From Paraburkholderia silviterrae (GTDB lineage Bacteria; Pseudomonadota; Gammaproteobacteria; Burkholderiales; Burkholderiaceae), in assembly GCF_004353915.1 (NCBI RefSeq), contig NZ_SMRP01000011.1, positions 1-64,000 of the forward strand: a stretch of 64,000 nucleotides of DNA, given 5' to 3'. Made by a program: the position numbers and the translations under genes. This document shows positions 17,028 through 25,549 of this stretch, one piece after another (position 1 is the first letter of the stretch; each line of letters begins with the position of its first letter). Under the pieces are notes generated by a model that saw only the letters and a list, made by a program, of their open reading frames with translations, did not search any database and was not told the origin of the DNA.

Positions 17028-19100
17028 TCACCTCTTCACGACCACCGGTCCCTCGGACCCTCCCCCTTCTCCACCCTTCGCCTCGCGCGCGACGATCGCC
17101 ACGAAGAGCCGCTCCAGATCGCGCGTGAACCGCGCCGTATCGAAGAGCGGCGCATCGGCCTTCGCCCGCGCGAGCCGTTTGCGGATCTGCGCGAGCCAGG
17201 CCGGATCGCTCGCGAGCGCGAGCGCAATCTGAAAATAAGCGTCGAGATCGCGCGCGACCAGCGCTTCGAGCCCCACCGCGTGCAGCAGGCTCGCGCCCAC
17301 GCGCCCCGCGAACAGCGAGCCCAGCGCCGACACCATCGGCACGCCCGTCCACAACGCGTCGCTGCCGGTCGTGTGCGAGCCGGTCGGCAGCGTGTCGAGC
17401 GCGAGGTCCGCGAGTTGCAGCCGCGCAAGATGCGCCTCCTGCGGCAAGCGCTTCGCGTAGATCACGCGCGTGCGTGCCACGCCGTTCGCTTCAAAGAAGT
17501 CGTTCAGGTTTGCCTGCGCCCGCTCGCTGCCCGGGTCGAGCAGCCACAGCACGCTGCCCGGCGTCGCGACGAGCAGGCGGCACCACACCGACGCCATCTG
17601 CGCGTTGAGCTTGAAGGTCTGATTGAAGCTGCAGAACACGAAGCCGCGCTCGGGCAAGCCCGCTTCGGCACGCGAGGGCCGCCGCCCGCACTGGCGCCGA
17701 TGGTCGTTCGGCTGATAGCAATGCGGCATCAGCGCGAGCGTCTCGCTATAGAACGGCGCGGTGGCAGACGGCGTCACCATTGCATCGCCGATCAGGTAAT
17801 CCGCGAGGCGCGGCTCGCCGAGCGAGCCCGGATAGCCCAGCCAGCTCACGATCGCGGGCGCGGGCCGCAGCGCCGTGACGGCGAGGCGCGTGCCGGTCGT
17901 ATAGCCCTTCAGATCGACGAGCAGGTGGATGCCGTCGTGCGCGATCTTCGCGGCCGCCTGCGCGTCGGTGAGCGCACCCATTTCGTGCAGCGTGGCGGGC
18001 AGCGCCGCGAGCCGCTCGCGCCATGCGGCATCGGGCACGGTTTCGCCGTACGAATACAGATGGATGTCGAAGCGCGCTGGATCGTGCAGTTCGAGCACGC
18101 CCGCGAGCAGGCGCAGCGTGGCGTGCTCGTAGAAGTCGGAGGAGAGATAGCCGATGCGCAGGCGCGCACCCGCCTCCCAGGCCGCCAGCGCTTCGGCAAG
18201 ACCCGCGCCGCGCGCGACGAGCGGCGGCGCGGCAAGCTCGCCGCGCCAGCGCGACTGCGCGAAGCGCCGCCCGGCGTCGCGATGCAGCCCCGGCGTGAGC
18301 GCCGGGATGCCAAGCAGCCCCCACGGCGTGAGATTCTCGGCCGCGCCCGTGGCGACCATCTCGAGCGCCGCCTGGTCGATCTTGTCCAGATCGCGCCAGT
18401 GCGCAACGCGCCGCCGCACGTACTGCGCGGACTCCCAGCGCCCGCCGCGGCAGTACGCTTCGTCGGCCTCGTCGAGGCGATTCAGGCGCTCCAGCAAGCC
18501 GCCGTAGCATTGCCAGAAGTGCGCCGACTTCGGTTCGAGCTCGAGCGCCCGCCGCAGGCTCGCCTCGGCAGCCTCGTATTGGCCCGCGTCCTGCTGCACC
18601 ATGGCGAGGTTGCCGTGCGCGAGAGCATAGCCGGGATCGATTTCAATGGCCGCGCGATACGCGGCTTCGGCGTGGGTGGCGTCGTTGCGCTTCTTGAGGA
18701 GGTTGCCCACGTTGTTGAACATGCGCGCCTCGCGCACGCCCAGATTGATGGCCGCGAAGTAGGCCGCGATCGCCTCGTTGTCGCGCCCTTGCCAGAGCAG
18801 CGTCCACGCGAGGTCGCGCTGCAGCGGCCCGCTCTCGCCCATCGAAAGCGCCTGGCGGATCGCCTGTTCGCCCTCTGCATAGCGCTTCTGGCGCGCGAGC
18901 GCGACGCCAAGCTGATGCCACGCATCGACATGCTGCGGATCTTGCACCAGGATCTCGCGAAAAAGGGCCTCGGCAAGCGTGTACTGCTCGGCGTTCAGGC
19001 GGTCGATGCCGCGCTTGAGCAGTTCGTCGGAACGCGACGACGGAGTCGGAGTGGAGATTTTCATCACGCCATCGTAGGAAGCGTGATGGGGTGCGAACAT
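17028..19100 (-). CDS. TPR protein with SPINDLY/O-GlcNAc-transferase-like glycosyltransferase domain
   Basis: The 690-residue protein begins with six or seven tetratricopeptide repeats (about residues 35-225, e.g. VDAWHQLGVALARQKRY, ALAHGNLAMVQQDAGQYEAA). A C-terminal GT41-type domain starts near 310 (RLRIGYLSSDFYEHATLRLL). It includes DLKGYTTGTR, the VSWLGYPGSLG segment, FCSFNQTFKLN and DTLPTGSHTTGSDALWTGVP. That is the nucleotide-sugar-binding end of eukaryotic OGT and bacterial homologues. Bacterial members glycosylate proteins such as adhesins or flagellin, but no such substrate gene is adjacent. The ATG at 19100 has AGGAA upstream; an internal ATG at 19064 is possible. Confidence 0.9.
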   Translation of the reverse strand: MFAPHHASYDGVMKISTPTPSSRSDELLKRGIDRLNAEQYTLAEALFREILVQDPQHVDAWHQLGVALARQKRYAEGEQAIRQALSMGESGPLQRDLAWTLLWQGRDNEAIAAYFAAINLGVREARMFNNVGNLLKKRNDATHAEAAYRAAIEIDPGYALAHGNLAMVQQDAGQYEAAEASLRRALELEPKSAHFWQCYGGLLERLNRLDEADEAYCRGGRWESAQYVRRRVAHWRDLDKIDQAALEMVATGAAENLTPWGLLGIPALTPGLHRDAGRRFAQSRWRGELAAPPLVARGAGLAEALAAWEAGARLRIGYLSSDFYEHATLRLLAGVLELHDPARFDIHLYSYGETVPDAAWRERLAALPATLHEMGALTDAQAAAKIAHDGIHLLVDLKGYTTGTRLAVTALRPAPAIVSWLGYPGSLGEPRLADYLIGDAMVTPSATAPFYSETLALMPHCYQPNDHRRQCGRRPSRAEAGLPERGFVFCSFNQTFKLNAQMASVWCRLLVATPGSVLWLLDPGSERAQANLNDFFEANGVARTRVIYAKRLPQEAHLARLQLADLALDTLPTGSHTTGSDALWTGVPMVSALGSLFAGRVGASLLHAVGLEALVARDLDAYFQIALALASDPAWLAQIRKRLARAKADAPLFDTARFTRDLERLFVAIVAREAKGGEGGGSEGPVVVKR

Positions 19101-19253
19101 CAGAACGTTCCTGGTTTACTGCGGCGCGCGCCGGGCCCTTGCGCGCGTTCAGCATCGCGACTGGAAGCCGGGTGCGCAAAACGGTTAGAATGGCCACCCT
19201 CTCAAAATACCGTCCGGTGTGCGCAAGGCGCGTCGGACGCGCATGCATACCTC

Positions 19254-19799
19254 ATGGCGAAACTTCTGACCGATCAAGAATTCCAGCGTTTTTCCGAGCT
19301 TCAGCAGAAACAGGCCAGCTTCACGATTTCGAGCGAGGAAGCCGACGAGCTGCGCGATATCGTCGCGCGCGCGCAGCAAAAGCGCGACGACCGCGCAAGC
19401 GCGATGAAGACCGTCGAAACCGCGATCGAGCAATTCGAGATCACGCCCGACGAGTTGTTCACGGCCGAGCAGATTGCCGAAGCCGCGCGCAACTTCGGTC
19501 TGATCCCGGCCACGCGCAAGGAGCGCGTGCTGCCGCCTTCGCTCTCCTTTAACGGCAAGACGCACCAGTGGACGACGCGCGCCCTGCCCGAGGAAATCCG
19601 CGCGCCGCTGTTCGAAGCGTTCCAGGGCGGCCAGTCGGTCAAGGCGTTCATCGCCACGCCGAAGGACGCCGCGCGCTGCGCCGCGACCATCGCCCGGCTG
19701 GAAAAGGAAACCGGCGCGCAATACGCACAGCCCTGGCTCGAAGAGCTCGCCGTCACGCGCGCCCAGGTGGACGACGCGCTCGCGAAGATCGCCGCCTGA
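19254..19799 (+). CDS. conserved-looking unknown protein with an H-NS-like central motif
   Basis: I do not recognise this 181-residue protein as a named family. Residues 1-70 are strongly helical and charged (LLTDQEFQRFSELQQKQ, SSEEADELRDIVARAQQ). The segment IEQFEITPDELF resembles the linker motif IAEYDITPEELGF of the H-NS-family gene at 24456-24752. A second half (about 95-181) contains SFNGKTHQWTTRALPEEIR and ends in a helical stretch. It lacks the C-terminal GRGRxP DNA-binding motif. The start at 19254 follows from coding character; no good ribosome site is seen. It is divergent from the TPR/OGT gene. Confidence 0.75.
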   Translation: MAKLLTDQEFQRFSELQQKQASFTISSEEADELRDIVARAQQKRDDRASAMKTVETAIEQFEITPDELFTAEQIAEAARNFGLIPATRKERVLPPSLSFNGKTHQWTTRALPEEIRAPLFEAFQGGQSVKAFIATPKDAARCAATIARLEKETGAQYAQPWLEELAVTRAQVDDALAKIAA

Positions 19800-19859
19800 G
19801 TGCGGCTGCCTCGCGCAAATCCACGCAAAAACGCGCGGCAGAACCAGGCATAACGCCAA

Positions 19860-19878
19860 GGCGCAGCGAAGCTGCGCC
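19860..19878. terminator. GC hairpin between convergent genes
   Basis: GGCGCAGC and GCTGCGCC form a perfect 8-bp stem with a GAA loop. There is no T run, so termination activity is uncertain. Confidence 0.45.
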
Positions 19879-19908
19879 ACCCCTCGCCTGCGGGCAGGAC
19901 ATGCCGCG

Positions 19909-22275
19909 TCAGTCGAGCGGCATCCTGAACCCCACCACGCCCGGGTCTTCCGTCGGCGTCACCGTGAACCCGCAGGCGCGCGCGAGCCCAATCATCGGCG
20001 CATTCTCGCGCAGCGCCTCGCCGAGCAGCCAGTGCGTGCCGCGCGAGCGCACGTAGGCGATCATGCGCTCCAGCAGCAAGCGGCCAAGGCCGCGCCCCTT
20101 CAGATTGGACTGGATAGTGAGCGCAAACTCGGCGGTCTCGTTGTCGGGGTCGGCCACCGCGCGCGCCACGCCCAGCGTGCGCGGCTTGCCGTCCTCGCCC
20201 TCGACGGTCGCGATGAGCGCCATCTCGCGGTCGTAGTCGATCTGCGTCATGCGCGCGAGCTGCGTGTGGTCGAAGCTGCGCACCGCCGAGAAAAAGCGCA
20301 GGCGCAGGTCGTCGGGCGTCATCGTGTCGATGAACGCGCGGTGCATCTCCTCGTCTTCGGGCCGGATCGGCCGGATCGTCAGGCGCTCGCCGTGCCAGTC
20401 GACCGTCTCTTCGAGCCTGCGCGGATACGGCACGATCGCGAAGCGGCTGCGCTTGTCCGCCAGCGTGAGGCGCGGCGCGAGCACCTTTATCGCGTTCGGC
20501 AACACCCGCAGGGACAACTGCATCCCGACGATCTCGCGCACCTCGCACACCACCTGCGAAAGCTCGGTAAGCGCCGCGAGCGTGGGCTCGGGCGTGGTGT
20601 AGCGCGCATACGGCGAGTGCGCGACGATGTCGCGCGAAAGCACCGAGTTCAACGGCGGCAGGCTGTAGACGCGCAGCGGCGGCGAGAAGCCGTCCGGCGA
20701 CGGCGCCACGAAGTGGAACACCGGGCCGAAGTTCTCGTCGTCGCGAAACTCCACGCTCACGTCGACGACGGCTTGCTCCGAGAACTGCGCCGCGCTTTCC
20801 AGCGTCTCGAGCCCGAACGAGGCCAATAGCCGCGCCGCCTCCTGGCCCTCCAGCGTGTTGCGCCCCGCCGCCAGCGCCGCGCGCGCCACGCCCTGCGCGG
20901 CCTCGATCGCCGCCGCGCCTTGCGCGGGCATGCTCTCGGGCGTCTGCATCAGGAGCTCGCGCCCGAGCCGGTAGTCGACGAGACGCGCAAACGCGCGCGC
21001 CAGGCGCCGCGGCGTGGTATGCACGGGAATGCCGTGCGCGTGCAGCGCGTCGCGCGTGGTGTCGTCCACGCCGCCGAAGAAGCACGCGAGCATGCCGCGG
21101 TACGCGAAGTGCTGGTTTTCGATGAGCGTGCGCGCGACCTCGGCCACGGGCGCGCTGTGCGTGGGCGCGTGCACGACGAACGCCGTGCCGGTCGAGCGCT
21201 GCGAAGCAAGCGCTTGCAGCGCGAGGCCAAAGTGCTCGGGCCTTGCCGTGTCGCCGAGCACGAGCGGATTGCCGGCCTGCGCATGCGGCAACGCCGCTTC
21301 GAGTGCGGCGCGCGCCTCGTCGCTCCATTTTGCGAGCGTGTCGCCGGCCTTCATGAAGGCGTCGCGCGCGAGCGTGGCCACGCCGCGGTCGCTCGTGATG
21401 AGCGTGGCCGTGTCGCTCGCGGCCACGCGGCCCAAGCCCAAGGTTTCGATTTCGTCGAGCAGGTCGTCGAGCGTGTCCACGCGCACGATGCCCGCGCGCC
21501 GGAACGCCGCCGTGTAGAGCGCGTCGCCCGGATCGTCGCGGCCGCTGCGCAGCGCGAGCACGGGCTTGTTGCGCGCCGCCGCCCGCGCCGCCGACATGAA
21601 CTTGCGCGCCGCGCCGATGCTGTCCACTTCGAGCAGGATCGCGCGCGTGGCCGGATCGCTCGCGAGGTAGTCGAGCACGTCGCCGACATCGACATCGGCT
21701 TCATCGCCCAGCGCCACCGCGTGCGAGAAGCCGAGCCCGCGCGGGCCGGCCCAGCGCAGCACGGCGTTGGTGAGCGCGTTGGATTGCGAGACCCACGCCA
21801 CGCCACCGGTGCGCGCGACCGTGGCAGCCGCGCCGAGCTGCGCGTTGAGCGCCGGCGTGAGCGCGCCGAGCGTGCCGGGCCCGAGGATGCGCAACAGATG
21901 CGGGCGCGCCGCCGCGAGCGCGTGGCGCAGGTCGGCACGGTCTTCTTCGTTGCGCACCTCGCCCACGATGATCGCCGCGCGCGTGCCCATGCCGCCGAGC
22001 CGGTGCACGAGCGCGGGCCACGTGGCGGGCCGCGTGCAGATGAGCGCGACGGTGGGCGCCTCGGGCAAGTCGCCCGTATCCGCGAGCACGGGCTTGCCGT
22101 CGAAGCGGTCGAACTCGCCCGCATGACGCGGATTGACCGCCCAGAGCGGACCGGCAAAACCGCCTTCGATGAGGCGCTGCCACACCATCTTGCCAATGCT
22201 GCCCGGCCGCTGCGAGGCGCCGATCACCGCTACGGATTTCGGCTGGAATATCGCGTCGAGATTGCGTACGGTCAC
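19909..22275 (-). CDS. Pat-like protein: acyl-CoA-synthetase (ADP-forming)-like domains fused to GNAT acetyltransferase
   Basis: The 788-residue protein has a CoA-binding domain (SVAVIGASQRPGSIGK near residue 15), succinyl-CoA-synthetase-like domains with VSQSNAL near 160, a degenerate ATP-grasp region and a C-terminal GNAT domain from about 610 (RLTIRPIRPEDEEMHRAF, then KGRGLGRLLLERM). Such fusions include protein lysine acetyltransferases that silence acetyl-CoA synthetase. The usual SHTGSLAG phosphohistidine loop of active ADP-forming synthetases is replaced by a sequence without His (GDALYTAAF near 260). That favours a regulatory acetyltransferase over a synthetase. It is a single gene upstream of no obvious partner. 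Confidence 0.92.
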   Translation of the reverse strand: MTVRNLDAIFQPKSVAVIGASQRPGSIGKMVWQRLIEGGFAGPLWAVNPRHAGEFDRFDGKPVLADTGDLPEAPTVALICTRPATWPALVHRLGGMGTRAAIIVGEVRNEEDRADLRHALAAARPHLLRILGPGTLGALTPALNAQLGAAATVARTGGVAWVSQSNALTNAVLRWAGPRGLGFSHAVALGDEADVDVGDVLDYLASDPATRAILLEVDSIGAARKFMSAARAAARNKPVLALRSGRDDPGDALYTAAFRRAGIVRVDTLDDLLDEIETLGLGRVAASDTATLITSDRGVATLARDAFMKAGDTLAKWSDEARAALEAALPHAQAGNPLVLGDTARPEHFGLALQALASQRSTGTAFVVHAPTHSAPVAEVARTLIENQHFAYRGMLACFFGGVDDTTRDALHAHGIPVHTTPRRLARAFARLVDYRLGRELLMQTPESMPAQGAAAIEAAQGVARAALAAGRNTLEGQEAARLLASFGLETLESAAQFSEQAVVDVSVEFRDDENFGPVFHFVAPSPDGFSPPLRVYSLPPLNSVLSRDIVAHSPYARYTTPEPTLAALTELSQVVCEVREIVGMQLSLRVLPNAIKVLAPRLTLADKRSRFAIVPYPRRLEETVDWHGERLTIRPIRPEDEEMHRAFIDTMTPDDLRLRFFSAVRSFDHTQLARMTQIDYDREMALIATVEGEDGKPRTLGVARAVADPDNETAEFALTIQSNLKGRGLGRLLLERMIAYVRSRGTHWLLGEALRENAPMIGLARACGFTVTPTEDPGVVGFRMPLD

Positions 22276-22416
22276 TGCCCCTCCTCGCTATTCGAATGGG
22301 CGCGCGCGCACCTGGCGCGCCGCCGGATTGTCGTCACGAATGAGGATAGGCGAATCGGGAATGCGCTGCGCGCATTTCGCCGCGCGCGCCTGGCGTGGCG
22401 CACAGCGACACGGCGC

Positions 22417-22455
22417 CACCGGGCGGGGCGCCGTCAGGCGGGGCGCCGCCCGGTG
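22417..22455 (-). terminator. hairpin directly after prfC
   Basis: CACCGGGCGG (22417-22426) and CCGCCCGGTG (22446-22455) pair perfectly. They enclose a 15-bp unit containing GGCGGGGCGCC that is present twice. The hairpin begins 1 base after the prfC stop and has no T run. Confidence 0.5.
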
Positions 22456-22456
22456 C

Positions 22457-24058
22457 TTACATGTTCTTGCGGAACGGTGCGCCCGAATGCTCGCGCAGCT
22501 CGTTGAACACGATCTTCGGCCACGCCTTCTGGGCGACCTCGATCTCGGAGACGTGCGAGGCGAGATACGTGGGCGCGTTCGATGCGTCGTAGGCCATGCG
22601 GGCCTCGTACGAATCGGTGAAGCGGCGCAGCTCGTTGGGGTCGTCGCAGGTGACCCAGCGCGAGAGGCGATAGCGCGCCGGCATGATGCGCACTTCCACC
22701 TTGTACTCCGCCGCAAGGCGATGCGAGACCACTTCGAACTGCAGCTGGCCCACGGCGCCCAGGATCGTCGCGCCGCCGTGCAGCGGGCGGAACACCTGAA
22801 TCGCGCCCTCTTCGCCGAGCTGCTTGAGCGCTTCGCCCAGTTGCTTCGCGCGCATCGGGTCGACCACTTCGATGGTCTGGAAGATTTCCGGCGCGAAGAA
22901 CGGCAAGCCCGTGAACTGCAGGTCTTCGCCTTCGGTGAGCGTGTCGCCGAGGCTCAGCGTGCCATGATTAGGAATGCCGATGATGTCGCCGGGGTAGGCC
23001 TCGGCCACGGTCTCGCGGCGCTGCGAGAGGAAGCTCACCACGTTGTTGGCGCGGAAGGTCTTGTTGTTGCGCGTGACCTTCAGCTGCATGCCGCGCTCGA
23101 AGCGGCCCGAGCACACGCGGATGAACGCCACGCGGTCGCGGTGCGCGAGGTCCATGTTGGCCTGCACCTTGAACACGACGCCCGTGAACTTGGGCTCTTC
23201 GGGCGATACCGGACGCTGCACGGCCATGCGCGGCGAGGGCGGCGGCGCGAGATCGACGAGCGCGTCGAGAATCTCCTTCACGCCGAAGTTGTTGATGGCC
23301 GAGCCGAACAGCACCGGCGACTGCTCGCCGGCAAGGAAGGCCTCGCGATCGAACGTGGGCGTCGCGCCCGTGATCAGCTCGACTTCTTCCTTGGTGCGCT
23401 TCCAGTGGTAACCGAAGCGCGCTTCGCCTGCTTCGTCGCCAAGGTTTTGCAGCGTCTCCACCGCGCCGCCCAGCGATTGCTCGCCCGCGCGGAACACGCG
23501 CACCTGGTCGCGCTGGATGTCGTAGACGCCCTGAAATTCCTTGCCCATGCCGATGGGCCAGGTGAACGGCACCGCGGCCACGCCGAGGTGCTGCTCGATT
23601 TCGTCGAGCAGGTCGAGCGGCTCGCGCACTTCGCGGTCGAGCTTGTTGATGAAGGTGAGAATGGGCGTCTTGCGGCTGCGGCAGACTTCGAGCAGCTTGA
23701 GCGTCTGCGCTTCCACGCCGTTCGCGCCGTCGATCACCATCACCGCCGCGTCCACCGCCGTGAGCACACGATAGGTGTCTTCGGAGAAGTCCTCGTGGCC
23801 CGGCGTGTCGAGCAGGTTGATGACGGCGTCGCCATACTCGAACTGCATGACCGAGCTCGCGACCGAAATGCCGCGCTGCTTTTCGATCTCCATCCAGTCG
23901 GAGGTCGCAAAGCGGCCGCTCTTCTTGCCCTTCACGGTACCGGCGATCTGGATCGCGCCCGAAAACAGCAGCAGCTTTTCGGTGAGCGTGGTTTTACCCG
24001 CGTCCGGGTGAGAAATGACCGCGAACGTGCGGCGGCGTCTGAGTTCGGCAACTGACAT
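22457..24058 (-). CDS. prfC: peptide chain release factor 3
   Basis: RF3 is the GTPase that recycles RF1/RF2 from the ribosome after termination. The G motifs are all present: SHPDAGKT (residues 16-23), GISVASSVMQFEY, DTPGHEDFSEDTYR and NKLDREVREP. The RF3-specific C-terminal part includes GQLQFEVVSHRLAAEY and RWVTCDDPNEL. The ATG at 24058 gives 533 residues, the usual RF3 length; a longer frame to 24166 adds a low-complexity leader and was not used. It is monocistronic. Confidence 0.97.
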   Translation of the reverse strand: MSVAELRRRRTFAVISHPDAGKTTLTEKLLLFSGAIQIAGTVKGKKSGRFATSDWMEIEKQRGISVASSVMQFEYGDAVINLLDTPGHEDFSEDTYRVLTAVDAAVMVIDGANGVEAQTLKLLEVCRSRKTPILTFINKLDREVREPLDLLDEIEQHLGVAAVPFTWPIGMGKEFQGVYDIQRDQVRVFRAGEQSLGGAVETLQNLGDEAGEARFGYHWKRTKEEVELITGATPTFDREAFLAGEQSPVLFGSAINNFGVKEILDALVDLAPPPSPRMAVQRPVSPEEPKFTGVVFKVQANMDLAHRDRVAFIRVCSGRFERGMQLKVTRNNKTFRANNVVSFLSQRRETVAEAYPGDIIGIPNHGTLSLGDTLTEGEDLQFTGLPFFAPEIFQTIEVVDPMRAKQLGEALKQLGEEGAIQVFRPLHGGATILGAVGQLQFEVVSHRLAAEYKVEVRIMPARYRLSRWVTCDDPNELRRFTDSYEARMAYDASNAPTYLASHVSEIEVAQKAWPKIVFNELREHSGAPFRKNM

Positions 24059-24281
24059 GGATGGAGGGGTATCGCTGATGAAATCGGGCAGCCGGCCGTG
24101 CGGCGGGCGTTGCGGATGCGGCGAGCCGGTGCGCACGGCAGAAGGCGCCGGGGACGAATGATACACGGCATTGCCGCGCGCGACTAAAAGTTAACGGCGG
24201 GTTCGCTGCGCGCGCGCGAGGAGAGGCCATCGCCGGGCGCTTTTCGGGCGCTTACCCGGCAATGGCCGGCAGCGTGCCTGA

Positions 24282-24366
24282 GGTGAGCTTTTACGGGAGC
24301 GGTGCGCGGCGCACGCACGCCAGACGGGCCGCGCGCCGCGCAAAGGTGAGATTTTACGGGACCGGG
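24282..24366. repeat. direct repeat flanking a GC hairpin downstream of the H-NS-family gene
   Basis: GGTGAGCTTTTACGGGAGCG (24282) and GGTGAGATTTTACGGGACCG (24345) form an imperfect 22-bp direct repeat. Between them TGCGCGGCGC and GCGCCGCGCA form a 10-bp inverted repeat (24303-24342). No gene is seen between 24059 and 24455. Confidence 0.6.
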
Positions 24367-24382
24367 TTCGCGTTCAGCGCCT

Positions 24383-24454
24383 GCTCGAGCCCTGTTTCGA
24401 GCCCCGTTTCGAGTCTCGCTTTGAGCCCCATTTCTAGCTCCGCTTCGAGTCCCA
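24383..24454. repeat. six 12-bp tandem units abutting the H-NS-family stop codon
   Basis: Units such as TTTCGAGCCCCG, TTTCGAGTCTCG and CTTTGAGCCCCA run head to tail for 72 bases. They end one base before the TAA (24456-24458). In the frame of the upstream gene they contain no stop for about 33 codons. Confidence 0.85.
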
Positions 24455-24455
24455 A

Positions 24456-24752
24456 TTACTCCTTGATCAGAAAACGGTCGCGGTTCTTCACGCCAGCGAG
24501 CCAGCCCGGCGCGCGGCCACGGCCGCTCCAGGTCTCGCCGGTTTTCGGGTTCATGTAACGCGCCGGCAGCGGCTTCTTGCGCGCACCCGCCGCAGGCCGG
24601 CTGGAGAAACCGAGTTCTTCCGGCGTGATGTCGTACTCCGCGATCTTTTCCTTGATCTCGGCAATGGTTTGCTCGATTTCCTTTTCGCGTGCCGCCGCAA
24701 CTTCCTTGTGCAGCTTTTCGAGTTGGGCGGTCAGTTGCTTGTAGCTCGGCAT
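24456..24752 (-). CDS. H-NS family nucleoid-associated protein
   Basis: The 98-residue protein has an N-terminal coiled-coil oligomerisation region (LTAQLEKLHKEVAAAREKEIE), a linker IAEYDITPEELGF and the C-terminal DNA-binding core. That core reads RYMNPKTGETWSGRGRAPGWL, with the AT-minor-groove-binding loop GRGRAP. It would condense DNA and silence AT-rich genes. Length is typical of the short Burkholderia H-NS-like paralogues, of which genomes carry many. It is monocistronic, and its 3' end is unusual because it runs straight into a 12-bp tandem repeat. Confidence 0.95.
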   Translation of the reverse strand: MPSYKQLTAQLEKLHKEVAAAREKEIEQTIAEIKEKIAEYDITPEELGFSSRPAAGARKKPLPARYMNPKTGETWSGRGRAPGWLAGVKNRDRFLIKE

Positions 24753-24909
24753 AAACAGTGATCTCCAGTTCGGTCACACATTCGCATTGTGACCGTTCTG
24801 GCGCCGAAGAGTGCCAAATTACGCGTTTTTTTGGTCGGTTTGAGCCAATTTATTGCGATTCTTTACACGGAGCGGACTGCGACCGGCAGGTCCGACCAAC
24901 CGTTTCGTG

Positions 24910-25119
24910 TCACGCGCGTTCTTTTGCGCGTGCCTCCAGCTCGCACAGCGCTTCCGACAGACGCTTGACGCGCTGCGCCTGCGAAGGGACCAGATTTGCG
25001 CTCGATACGGAATCGACGCGGTTACGCCAATAAGAAAGCGGAATGCGATCGTTGCCTGAGAGCCGTGCAATGACGTGCTCGAGGTGCTCGATGTCCTTTT
25101 CAAGTTGATGATGATTCAT
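24910..25119 (-). CDS. 69-residue small protein, function unknown
   Basis: The product MNHHQLEKDIEHLEHVIARL... is charged and largely helical. The first 20 residues could form a short coiled coil, RIPLSYWRNRVDS follows, and the C-terminal helix RVKRLSEALCELEARAKERA is amphipathic. The ATG at 25119 has AGGGG 6 bases upstream. It is divergent from the LuxR-type regulator. I do not recognise a family. Confidence 0.65.
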   Translation of the reverse strand: MNHHQLEKDIEHLEHVIARLSGNDRIPLSYWRNRVDSVSSANLVPSQAQRVKRLSEALCELEARAKERA

Positions 25120-25549
25120 TGCCGCCCCTGGAATAACCTTTTTTCTGGAAGACACCTCTGCAATGGCGTCTGCGCATTCAATATTCCTTAACACAAGGCG
25201 ATTAACCCGCCGCATTACATCAGCGCAGCTGGACGTTTCACCGTTCGCCCCGGTCATTTTTTTGACTCATTTACTCTTTTTCAGCATTTCATTTCAGGGG
25301 CCCCTGTTTCAGGCGCAACGATTTCAGCATGCCCTGCCATTGGAGAATAAGGCCGGCACGGCGCGCCATCGGTTGCCTACCGCACGGAACGCGACGGGCG
25401 CCTCGTCCACCCTCACGGTTATTAATCATCGAAAGAACCGAAGATTAACGGTGGCAATCGCGCCTGTATATTCCTCAATTGTGCAGGGAATATGCACTGC
25501 GCATTTTGCGCAACACGCGGTCGCGTTGGATTTTGATAACGAGAACGGT
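25120..25549. other. gene-free AT-rich interval upstream of the LuxR-type gene
   Basis: Base composition falls well below the surrounding GC level, especially at 25400-25550. An open frame continues through it on the plus strand, but the codon pattern is unlike the coding part. I read it as a long regulatory region, possibly an H-NS target. Confidence 0.5.

Noticed and set aside
17280..19253. A very long plus-strand open frame running into the 181-residue gene
   Set aside because: The first 1970 bases lie opposite the TPR/OGT gene and have no family features; only the last part (from 19254) looks coding.
20920..22506. A 528-codon plus-strand open frame
   Set aside because: It is opposite the Pat-like gene, which has clear CoA-binding and GNAT motifs; the plus frame is Arg/Ala-rich shadow.
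24059..24166. Upstream start for prfC
   Set aside because: It would add a low-complexity leader absent from RF3 proteins; the ATG at 24058 gives the normal length.
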